Notes under the pieces: model-generated
Seen by the model: the letters and a program-made list of their open reading frames with translations, nothing else
What the model was told of the DNA's origin: nothing
The model's database searches: none
Shown here: positions 1-5,612 of the stretch, piece after piece
How the letters are laid out: each line of letters begins with the position of its first letter
Position numbering within the stretch: the stretch's first letter is position 1
Origin: Deltaproteobacteria bacterium
GTDB taxonomy: Bacteria; Myxococcota_A; UBA9160; SMWR01
DNA length: 12,681 nt
Reading direction: 5' to 3'
Assembly: GCA_019313605.1 (NCBI GenBank)
Contig: JAFDAW010000051.1
Coordinates: forward strand, 1 to 12,681
Made by a program: the position numbers and the translations under genes

Positions 1-52
1 AAACTTCGCGGCCAAGCCGTCCGCCCAACCAAATTCCCGCCAACTACACACC

Positions 53-211
53 CAAGCCCGGGTCCGGCGCATGTCGCGCAGTGAAATAAAGCGCAGCCCG
101 CCTCGAATCCCGCAGGCCCAAAGCCCAACTTCCATGCTGCCAAGTAGTCAAACCCCGGCCCCACTTGCGGGCGAGCCATTTACGGAGCGACATGCGCCAG
201 ACCCGGGCTTG
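53..211. repeat. Long inverted repeat (25-nt arms, about 109-nt centre)
   Basis: Bases 53-77 and 187-211 are reverse complements at 24 of 25 positions; the mismatch is near the middle of the arm. Each arm contains the palindrome CCCGGG. Directly after the right arm is a small hairpin, CTTGC-TAG-GCAAG (208-220). The enclosed 109 nt have no convincing ORF and no recognisable gene. The whole stretch 1-253 lies downstream of the rhodanese gene, and I see no coding sequence in it. It could be a small non-autonomous mobile element, a structured RNA or a terminator-like region; the sequence does not decide among these. Confidence 0.7.
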
Positions 212-253
212 CTAGGCAAGAAACCGCTTCGAATTAGGGGAACAGAAGTCTCG

Positions 254-643
254 TCAGCGCTCGACGGGTAGGTCTCGTTCGATCCAACCCGTCCATCCTT
301 TCGCGAGCGACAGAATCCGCAGGAATCCCATCTCCTGCAGCGATTTTCCCGCGAGCGCGCTTCGGTGGCCGCCGCCGCAGTAGAGGATCATCTTGCGCCC
401 CCGATCTTCGAGCCACGGGTCGCGTTTGGGGTGCTCGAGGTCGGCGCGCACTTCGAGAAAACCGCGCGGGTAATTTCGAGCGCCCGGAATGTGTCCAGCC
501 GCAAACTCGTCGGGCTCCCTCACGTCGATGAAATTCCAGTCCGCGCGGTCCGGTTTTTCGAGAATCTGTGTGGCGCCCTCGGGTGAGATCTCCTCGACTA
601 CCTCGAGGGCTTCGCGAACGAAATCTGCGAGTGATCGCGGCAT
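254..643 (-). CDS. Rhodanese-like domain protein (single domain)
   Basis: A 129-residue single-domain rhodanese. The first family motif is clear at residues 39-55 (IDVREPDEFAAGHIPGA). The active-site loop is at 89-95 (CGGGHRS), with Cys89 positioned to carry a persulfide. Such domains transfer sulfane sulfur to thiol acceptors, but the acceptor cannot be inferred here. No signal peptide or membrane segment is visible, so it should be cytoplasmic. The ATG at 643 lies 4 nt after the stop of the upstream prenyltransferase gene, and a GGAG sits 10 nt before it, so the two are very probably co-transcribed and translationally linked. The C-terminus (GWTGWIERDLPVER) resembles the usual end of the fold, so the gene looks complete. 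Confidence 0.9.
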   Translation of the reverse strand: MPRSLADFVREALEVVEEISPEGATQILEKPDRADWNFIDVREPDEFAAGHIPGARNYPRGFLEVRADLEHPKRDPWLEDRGRKMILYCGGGHRSALAGKSLQEMGFLRILSLAKGWTGWIERDLPVER

Positions 644-647
644 GATT

Positions 648-1580
648 TCAGAGCTCCAAATAGATGGCCGTCATCGACAGCGCGAGAAACGCGAGAACGC
701 AGATCTGGAAGGTCCGATCGTGCAGGAAAACTTCCTCGGGTCGCTCTCCGAATCCCGCCGTCTCTACGAGATGGTGGTAGCGGAACACCGCGAACAGCAC
801 AAAGGGCACCGTCAGCGGAAGCAGCGGGAAGAGTGGGGCGGAATCGATCGCGTAGAGCGAGTAGGTGATCACCGTGGCAGCAATTGCGGTAGCCGTGTAG
901 GTGGCGAGCCCCGACTCGCTGTACTCGCCGATCACGGCGCGATGCCCCGCAGAGCCGCCATCTTGCGAGATCATCTCCGCCCGACGTTTGGAGAGCGCCA
1001 GGAAGAGCGCCGCGAAGAATGTGCATAGGACGAACCAATCCGACGACGGAACCTGGATCGCCAGCGCGCCTCCAACCGCTCGGAGCACGAAACCGACCGC
1101 GACCAACATCGTGTCGAATATGACGATGTGCTTGCCGATGATCGAATAGAAGAGGACGAGCGCGATGTAGACCGCGATCGTGATCGTGAACGGTCCGTTG
1201 ATCGTTAGCGCGAGCCCTAGCGCGGCGAGTGTGAGTGCGGCAGCGAGCCAGATAGCAGATCTGACTCCGATCTCTCCTGCAGCAATGGGTCTCGAGCGCT
1301 TCACGGGGTGATGGCGGTCGACTTCTGCATCCATGATGTCGTTGACGATGTACACCGCGGACGACGCCAGGCAGAAGGCGACGAATGCGAGCGCGGCGAG
1401 GCTCGCCGACCATGGGATGAAGAGTTCATTGGCGAAGATGGCCGCCGCGAAGACGAGCAGATTCTTCGACCACTGGTGGGGCCGAAGCAGGCGGATCAGC
1501 GCCGGACGTCTGTTGCGCTGGATCTCTCCAGCACCCGGTTCACCGTTCGGCGTCGAATTTCTCACTGTGTCTTCAGACAA
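648..1580 (-). CDS. UbiA-family prenyltransferase, decaprenyl-phosphate phosphoribosyltransferase-like
   Basis: An integral membrane protein of about 310 residues with roughly eight or nine hydrophobic segments. It opens with LRPHQWSKNLLVFA, typical of the phosphoribosyl-transferring branch of the UbiA superfamily. It has the Asp-rich motif NDIMDAEVD followed by KRSRP on the first cytoplasmic loop, and a second conserved loop beginning GKHIVIFDT. In characterised relatives, phosphoribose from PRPP is moved to decaprenyl phosphate, the first step towards decaprenyl-phosphoryl-arabinose. The oxidase/reductase partners of that pathway (DprE1/DprE2) are not in the window. The start is a TTG at 1580, chosen because GAGG (1590-1593) sits 9 nt upstream; a TTG at 1589 and later GTG codons are alternatives. 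It overlaps no other gene and is followed after 4 nt by the rhodanese gene. Another polyprenyl-acceptor substrate cannot be excluded. Confidence 0.85.
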   Translation of the reverse strand: MSEDTVRNSTPNGEPGAGEIQRNRRPALIRLLRPHQWSKNLLVFAAAIFANELFIPWSASLAALAFVAFCLASSAVYIVNDIMDAEVDRHHPVKRSRPIAAGEIGVRSAIWLAAALTLAALGLALTINGPFTITIAVYIALVLFYSIIGKHIVIFDTMLVAVGFVLRAVGGALAIQVPSSDWFVLCTFFAALFLALSKRRAEMISQDGGSAGHRAVIGEYSESGLATYTATAIAATVITYSLYAIDSAPLFPLLPLTVPFVLFAVFRYHHLVETAGFGERPEEVFLHDRTFQICVLAFLALSMTAIYLEL

Positions 1581-1589
1581 GGGTGACAA

Positions 1590-1593
1590 CCTC
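1590..1593 (-). promoter_or_regulatory. Ribosome binding site (GAGG) for the UbiA-family gene
   Basis: GAGG on the minus strand lies 9 nt before the TTG at 1580. It directly abuts the competing TTG at 1589, so it favours the shorter start. Confidence 0.45.
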
Positions 1594-1711
1594 GGTTGCG
1601 ATTCTAATGAACGGGCGCCAGCTGCCCAACGGACCGGCGCAAATCAATTCCAGCGGCCGCTCAGGTCGCAGGTTATCATTCGGCTCACGATCATTGAGTC
1701 TGGAGAGATTG

Positions 1712-2041
1712 GTGGAAGATCTGGAAGCGATTCGCCCCGAAGAACACGCCGTTTTCGCAGCCGACAAGATGGGCAAGGCGACCCTCTTTCAGTCTGATCG
1801 GATCCTGGTCGGACTCAATTCCTTCGAGCCCGGCCAGGAGCACTCGCTCCACGCCCACACGGGCATGGACAAGGTGTATCACGTGCTCTCGGGAAAGGGC
1901 CGCTTCCTGCTCGAGGGGCGCGAGATTCCGATGGAGGCGGGCCAGATGCTGATCGCGCCCGAGGGGATTGCCCACGGGATTCGCAACGACGCCGAAGAGC
2001 GTCTGATCGTGCTCGCCATCCTCGCGCCCTCCCCGGGCTGA
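1712..2041 (+). CDS. Small cupin-2 domain protein
   Basis: A compact single-domain cupin of about 109 residues. Motif 1 is present as GQEHSLHAHTGMDKVYHVLSG, with the two metal-binding His; the usual Glu is replaced by Asp. Motif 2 is a textbook match, GQMLIAPEGIAHGIRN, with the third His. The protein should form a metal-binding beta barrel in the cytoplasm. Its reaction or ligand is unknown; relatives range from enzymes to sugar or small-molecule binders. I chose the GTG at 1712 because GGAGAG (1702-1707) lies just upstream and the cupin fold begins soon after. The frame is open back to a GTG at 1583, giving up to 152 residues, but that would overlap the 5' end of the divergent UbiA-family gene and adds residues of no recognisable character. 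Confidence 0.8.
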   Translation: MEDLEAIRPEEHAVFAADKMGKATLFQSDRILVGLNSFEPGQEHSLHAHTGMDKVYHVLSGKGRFLLEGREIPMEAGQMLIAPEGIAHGIRNDAEERLIVLAILAPSPG

Positions 2042-2047
2042 GGTTGC

Positions 2048-2059
2048 CACCGGCCGGTG
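2048..2059. other. 12-bp perfect palindrome after the cupin stop
   Basis: CACCGGCCGGTG lies 6 nt past the cupin stop codon. It could be the stem of a weak terminator, but no T-run follows. It could also be a protein-binding site for the next gene. Confidence 0.3.
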
Positions 2060-2150
2060 CCCATCCGCCCTCCGCGATTGTCCCGAACCGTCGCCATCGG
2101 CCCTTTCGGTGGCGTTTAGCCTTGAGGCGCAGGGGCTTCGCACCGATTGG

Positions 2151-3614
2151 ATGGGGGTGTTCACTCGAGCCGAGGGGGTATCCAAAATTTCCCCGCCCGT
2201 AGTCGGTTTTCGCATTCTCACTTTGCTCTGCGCTGCAATGGTGTGGGCGTGCGCGGGGAAACCGGTGCCTCCGGTATCGGTGGAACCTTCGGTTCCTGCA
2301 AATTCCCCGATCGCGCCTTCGGAAAGCGCGGTGTTGGAACCAGAAGTTCCGACCGATTCGAGCGCCGTGACAGAGCTGCTCCGCCTTGCCGAAGTGGAGC
2401 GGCGCGCTGGAGATGGAGAAGCGGAATACGAGTACCTCGCCCAGGTCATCGAGCTCGACAGCTCTCACTCTCGGGCGCACGCGCGACTTGCGGAGATCAC
2501 CGGTCCCGCCCCCACGAGCCGGATTGCGACACCCGACGATCTCGTCTTTCGAGCGCTGCAACACCCCTACGACCCGAAAGCGCTCGTCGCTGCCGCCGGG
2601 GTGCTGGCGGAGCGTGGAGACACCGATCGAGCCATCGGTTTTCTCGAGCGAGCTGTTTGGCTCGCCGACCTCGATCCGGCCGCTTCCCTGGGCGCGATCC
2701 GACAGCTCTATGTCCTCAGCGATGAATGGACGGGGCAGCGCATTGTTCCCGTCCATCTATACGTCGACGAGTTGATTCGGATGCAACCCGACTGGCAATT
2801 CCAGATGCGGAACTTGTGGCTCTCCGCCTCCGCAATGTTGGACTCGGCCCTCGAGACGCGCTTCGTACCGATCGCAATCCTTCCGTTCGACACGAGTGAC
2901 ACGCCGAACGACCTCGATTCGATTCACGAGGCATTCCTGGCAGCAACGCGCCCGTCGGCCGAGGGGATCTTTGCGGTGATGACGGGGCGTGACGTTCCGG
3001 GTGATGACGCGGTTTACAAGAAGGGTGTTGCGGAGTTCATCGGGCGAAGCCTGGCGGTTCGCGTCGCACCCGGCGCGATTCGGAGCCGGATACTCGCGCA
3101 CGAGATTTTGCACCTCTACGGTGCCATTCACGTGCTCGAGGGCGTCGATACCCTGATGAATCCGACGGGGGATTCGCTCGCCCTCGACGCGCCCAACATC
3201 AGGATCGTTCGCTCGCTGCGACGCCGTGAGTTCGGGCCCGGTGGTATCGAGGAGAACGTGCTTCCCGAGATCGATCTCGGCGTGACGGTGGCCGCCTACC
3301 GCGCTGCATTGAGCGTAAACCTCAGCCTCCGCGAAACTGAAATCAATGAGGCGATGCGATCGAAAGACACCTCGTCGGATCAAGCGGCGTTTCGCGTCCA
3401 CAAAGCCACCTATCTGGACACGCATCTCGCGGATGCGGCGTGGTTGGTGGCGTCGTTGATGCTCGAGGATGGGCAGCGGGTCGAGGCAATTCGCCTTTTT
3501 GATCTATCGAGCCAACTCTACGGAAGGTTGACGCCGCGCGGACGCGAATCTGCCGAGAAGGCGCGGGCGTTGAGGGAGTCGATGGGGGCCGCCAGTCCCC
3601 CCGTGCTCGAGTAG
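2151..3614 (+). CDS. Putative TPR-containing lipoprotein with a metzincin-like zinc protease motif
   Basis: About 487 residues. A hydrophobic stretch (FRILTLLCAAMVWAC) followed by a Pro/Ser-rich linker suggests an exported lipoprotein with Cys at residue 34, although the Trp at -2 is atypical for a lipobox. TPR-like helix pairs follow at about 73-116 and 144-172. A central domain contains AVMTGRDVPGDD and then HEILHLYGAIH (317-327; bases 3099-3131), an exact match to HExxHxxGxxH. The Met of LMNP follows nine residues later and resembles the metzincin Met-turn. The last 60 residues are again helical and TPR-like. This implies a periplasmic or outer-membrane-anchored zinc peptidase or a degenerate relative; the substrate is unknown. 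The start is uncertain: the frame is open to a GTG at 2109, and no good Shine-Dalgarno precedes either codon. The gene ends convergently, 7 nt from the next gene's stop. Confidence 0.75.
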   Translation: MGVFTRAEGVSKISPPVVGFRILTLLCAAMVWACAGKPVPPVSVEPSVPANSPIAPSESAVLEPEVPTDSSAVTELLRLAEVERRAGDGEAEYEYLAQVIELDSSHSRAHARLAEITGPAPTSRIATPDDLVFRALQHPYDPKALVAAAGVLAERGDTDRAIGFLERAVWLADLDPAASLGAIRQLYVLSDEWTGQRIVPVHLYVDELIRMQPDWQFQMRNLWLSASAMLDSALETRFVPIAILPFDTSDTPNDLDSIHEAFLAATRPSAEGIFAVMTGRDVPGDDAVYKKGVAEFIGRSLAVRVAPGAIRSRILAHEILHLYGAIHVLEGVDTLMNPTGDSLALDAPNIRIVRSLRRREFGPGGIEENVLPEIDLGVTVAAYRAALSVNLSLRETEINEAMRSKDTSSDQAAFRVHKATYLDTHLADAAWLVASLMLEDGQRVEAIRLFDLSSQLYGRLTPRGRESAEKARALRESMGAASPPVLE

Positions 3615-3621
3615 GGCGTTT

Positions 3622-3948
3622 CTACGTGCGGTTGATCACGTCCGTCCGAAGTTCGGATTCGGAGGGCATGATGATCCAGAGAATGACGTAGACGATCAGG
3701 AACGTGCCTACGGAAAAAACGACCCCGAGCACGAAGGCGAGCCTCAGGATCGTGACCGACACTCCGAATTGTTCGGCGAGCCCCATGCAGACGCCGGCCA
3801 GGGACCTGCCTTGAATGGGCCGAATCCACTGCTCGGTGAGGCCGCGCAGGCGCGCGCCGGGATCCACCATGCTGCTGCAGTAGCGGCATTTGATGGCTTC
3901 CGCGCGGATCGATTCCGCGCACCAGGGGCATTGCTTCGTTTCGCTCAT
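3622..3948 (-). CDS. Zinc-ribbon PspC-domain membrane protein (downstream copy)
   Basis: 108 residues. The N-terminus has two CPxC/CxxC knuckles (Cys7, Cys10, Cys21, Cys24) forming a likely zinc ribbon. A PspC domain follows from about residue 46 (GRSLAGVCMGLAEQFGVSV) and ends in a single long hydrophobic segment (about 69-94, to IMPSE). PspC proteins act at the inner membrane in envelope-stress responses. The ATG at 3948 overlaps the anti-sigma stop as ATGA, and GGAGG lies 4 nt before it, so it is the last gene of the four-gene operon. It is clearly paralogous to the first gene of the operon (shared CPWCAE, CRYC and AGVC blocks) but lacks that protein's long tail. Whether it acts with the anti-sigma factor is inference from gene order. 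Confidence 0.9.
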   Translation of the reverse strand: MSETKQCPWCAESIRAEAIKCRYCSSMVDPGARLRGLTEQWIRPIQGRSLAGVCMGLAEQFGVSVTILRLAFVLGVVFSVGTFLIVYVILWIIMPSESELRTDVINRT

Positions 3949-4433
3949 GGAGCCTCCAGTCGGTTGCGGTTTGCGTAGGCGACGGCGAACGGGAGCAACC
4001 CGTAGAGCCCGCCCAATGTCAGCGCCGCCGACGCGGCGTAGAAGATCGTCAATCCGGTGAGAACCGAGGTCGGCAGCCAGGGTTCAAGCAGGTAGGAAAG
4101 TCCGTGGGTCCACAGCCAACCCTGTCCGATCGCGATCGGCAGGGCCAGCAGTGCGACGGCGAGTGGCGCGGCGATATCCCAGCGGAAGATCGGGTTCGAA
4201 CGGGTGGCCCGCAGCGCGCGCGTGGCTCGCTCGTGGACCGACGCCCGGAGCTGTGGAGAGAGTGCCTCGGGGTGTTCGTCGCGCGCGTCATCGATCAGCT
4301 GCCGGATCAGCGCGAAGTGTGAGGAACAATCTTCGCAGGTGTCGAGGTGCTCGCGCTGGTCTGCGGCGAGCGTTTCGATTCCGCCCTCGAAGGTGGTCTG
4401 CTCGAGTTGTTCCTGTCTCGCTTCGCAGTTCAC
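3945..4433 (-). CDS. Anti-sigma factor with zinc-finger (ZAS-type) N-terminus and membrane segments
   Basis: 162 residues. The cytoplasmic N-terminus carries His29-xxx-Cys33-xx-Cys36 (HLDTCEDC), the signature of zinc-binding anti-sigma domains that hold ECF sigma factors inactive. Two hydrophobic segments follow (about 87-107 and 123-154, the second long enough for one or two passes), so it should be anchored in the inner membrane. The GTG at 4433 overlaps the sigma stop as GTGA, and GGAG (4441-4444) lies 7 nt upstream. This decides the start against a longer open frame that runs back through the sigma gene. Its own stop overlaps the ATG of the next gene. There is no sizeable periplasmic sensor domain, so the signal is probably sensed in the membrane, by the zinc site or through the flanking PspC proteins; that is inference. 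Confidence 0.88.
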   Translation of the reverse strand: MNCEARQEQLEQTTFEGGIETLAADQREHLDTCEDCSSHFALIRQLIDDARDEHPEALSPQLRASVHERATRALRATRSNPIFRWDIAAPLAVALLALPIAIGQGWLWTHGLSYLLEPWLPTSVLTGLTIFYAASAALTLGGLYGLLPFAVAYANRNRLEAP

Positions 4434-4951
4434 TTCGAAACTCCGTATCCACCGCGCAATTCGCGCAGCGCCGCATGCAGGCGGCTCTTGACCGTCCCTC
4501 GAGGGATCTCGAGGGCATCGGCCATCTCCGCCTCGTTCATGCCCTCGAAGTAACGCAGCAGCAGCACCGCCCGCATGTTCTCGGGAAGTCTGGCGATGCG
4601 CTCGCGCAATTCGCGGCGATCCACCGGATCCGCACCGGGCGCCGCGGGAGGATCCATCGCAAGTGTGCGCAAAGCGCGCTCTTTCGTCATCCGGCGGCGA
4701 AACAGATCCCGCGCGAGATTGGTCGCAATCCCGTAGATCCAACTTCGAAACCGCCTCGCGGTGTCGAAGCTCTTCGCCGAGCGGGCAACCCGCACCCAGG
4801 TTTCCTGGAGCAGGTCGTCGGCGTCTTCGCGGTTTCCGCTGTGACGAAGCAGATAGGCGTGCACGCTAGCCGCGTAGCGATCGATCAGCGCTGCGAGAGC
4901 GGCTTCATCACCGCTCGCGACCGCCGCCATCAGGTCCTCGTCGGAGCGCAT
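4430..4951 (-). CDS. ECF-type RNA polymerase sigma factor
   Basis: 173 residues with both ECF domains. Sigma region 2 is at about 22-86 (ALIDRYAASVHAYL, DADDLLQETWVRV, FRSWIYGIATNLARD). Sigma region 4 is at about 116-166 (LPENMRAVLLLRYFEGMNEA, then ALEIPRGTVKSRLHAALREL). The two are joined by a Pro/Ala linker. It redirects RNA polymerase to a small regulon when released from its anti-sigma factor, which is the next gene. The ATG at 4951 lies inside the 3' end of the upstream PspC gene (22-nt overlap), and its stop overlaps the anti-sigma GTG, so expression of the pair is translationally coupled. I do not assign an ECF subgroup. Confidence 0.95.
   Translation of the reverse strand: MRSDEDLMAAVASGDEAALAALIDRYAASVHAYLLRHSGNREDADDLLQETWVRVARSAKSFDTARRFRSWIYGIATNLARDLFRRRMTKERALRTLAMDPPAAPGADPVDRRELRERIARLPENMRAVLLLRYFEGMNEAEMADALEIPRGTVKSRLHAALRELRGGYGVSK
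4441..4444 (-). promoter_or_regulatory. Ribosome binding site (GGAG) deciding the anti-sigma start
   Basis: GGAG on the minus strand, inside the last codons of the sigma gene, is spaced 7 nt from the GTG at 4433. It supports that codon as the anti-sigma start. Confidence 0.6.
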
Positions 4952-5361
4952 CCGCTGGCTGGCTCTCCTGCGGAGGCGTCCTCTGTGTCGGACCCCGTGC
5001 TGCGGGGCGACGCCACCGTTTCGGGTTCATCGAAAAGGGCGCGAAACGCACTCATCAGCCGATCGAGTCCGTTTCGTCCGGCCGGTTGATCGGGTAGCAC
5101 GAACCATAGAACAGCGTAGAGCGCAAAACCGATCCCGTGAAAGAGCGCCAGCAGCACGAAGCCCACCCGTACGGCGGAGACCGAAAAACGCAGCTGGTGA
5201 GCGATGGCCGCGCAGACACCCGCGATGCGTCGGCCCGGATAGTCCCGGTGCCATTCGCCGGGGTTTCGCAGCCCTCCCGAAACGCGGCTTCCGCAGTAGC
5301 GGCAGCGGATGGACTGCATGGCGATCTCTTCCGCGCACCAGGGACACGTCTTGGCCGTCAT
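4930..5361 (-). CDS. Zinc-ribbon PspC-domain membrane protein (upstream copy, with C-terminal tail)
   Basis: 143 residues. A likely zinc ribbon at the N-terminus uses Cys6, Cys9, Cys20 and Cys23 (CPWCAEEI, CRYCGS). A PspC domain follows from about 42 (PGRRIAGVCAAIAHQL), with one hydrophobic segment at about 63-90 ending VLP. Unlike its paralogue downstream of the anti-sigma gene, it has a further tail of about 50 residues: a short helix (GLDRLMSAFRALFDE) and then a polar Ser/Glu/Ala-rich end. The start is the ATG at 5361, preceded by the very strong GGAGGAGG (5369-5376); a longer open frame exists but has no such signal. It is the first gene of the operon and overlaps the sigma gene by 22 nt. 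Its role as a stress-sensing or membrane-protecting partner of the sigma/anti-sigma pair is inferred. Confidence 0.9.
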   Translation of the reverse strand: MTAKTCPWCAEEIAMQSIRCRYCGSRVSGGLRNPGEWHRDYPGRRIAGVCAAIAHQLRFSVSAVRVGFVLLALFHGIGFALYAVLWFVLPDQPAGRNGLDRLMSAFRALFDEPETVASPRSTGSDTEDASAGEPASGCAPTRT

Positions 5362-5368
5362 CTCGTTT

Positions 5369-5376
5369 CCTCCTCC
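5369..5376 (-). promoter_or_regulatory. Strong ribosome binding site (GGAGGAGG)
   Basis: A tandem Shine-Dalgarno 7 nt before the ATG at 5361. It fixes the start of the first gene of the sigma operon. Confidence 0.75.
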
Positions 5377-5436
5377 GTGGTGTCTGGCTTCCAGGCGCCC
5401 GTTTAGCCGTTTGGCCTTCTCACCCTCTACCCAGTT

Positions 5437-5461
5437 GTACGCGCGACCTGCCAATCGGTTC
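5437..5461 (-). promoter_or_regulatory. Candidate ECF-type promoter for the sigma operon
   Basis: On the minus strand, GAACC (5461-5457) and CGTAC (5441-5437) are separated by 15 nt. This layout resembles promoters used by many ECF sigma factors (GAAC-type -35, CGT-type -10). It lies about 75 nt before the first gene of the operon, so autoregulation by the encoded sigma factor is plausible. This is a motif match by eye only. Confidence 0.3.
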
Positions 5462-5534
5462 GTTTCGGGGAGCGATTATTTTCGAAAGAGGGCCGGTTTC
5501 GCTGATCCGGGGCCTGGCTAGCGCGTGGCCTGCT

Positions 5535-5600
5535 TGCGCATTGGCCTTCGGCCAAAGCTATGCGGCGGTGCGCGGCCCATTCCGGGCCGCACCCCTGGCG
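5535..5600 (+). repeat. Two-hairpin repeat, copy 1
   Basis: First copy of the 65-68 nt repeat. Hairpin one is TTGGCC-TTC-GGCCAA. Hairpin two is GCGGCCC-ATTCC-GGGCCGC, longer than in other copies. It ends 12 nt past the stop of the ABC-class ATPase gene, in the 250-nt gap before the sigma operon. It is the most diverged copy at its ends (GCGCA at the start, CCCTGGCG at the end). Confidence 0.8.
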
Positions 5601-5612
5601 TGTAGGTCCGCG

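Noticed and set aside
23..129. Integron attC site
   Set aside because: Two GCCCAAC heptamers (23-29 and 123-129) resemble RYYYAAC core sites, but there is no matching GTTRRRY partner, no cassette ORF and no integrase.
1815..2756. 313-residue open frame on the minus strand
   Set aside because: It lies antisense to the cupin and the lipoprotein genes, which have clear domain motifs. Its translation is Arg/Gly/Pro-rich without any motif.
4434..4742. N-terminal extension of the anti-sigma frame
   Set aside because: The frame is open into the sigma gene, but that part has shadow-like composition. The GTG at 4433 has its own Shine-Dalgarno and the typical GTGA overlap.
4151..5089. 312-residue open frame on the plus strand
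   Set aside because: It is antisense to the sigma and anti-sigma genes. Its composition is typical of a high-GC shadow frame.
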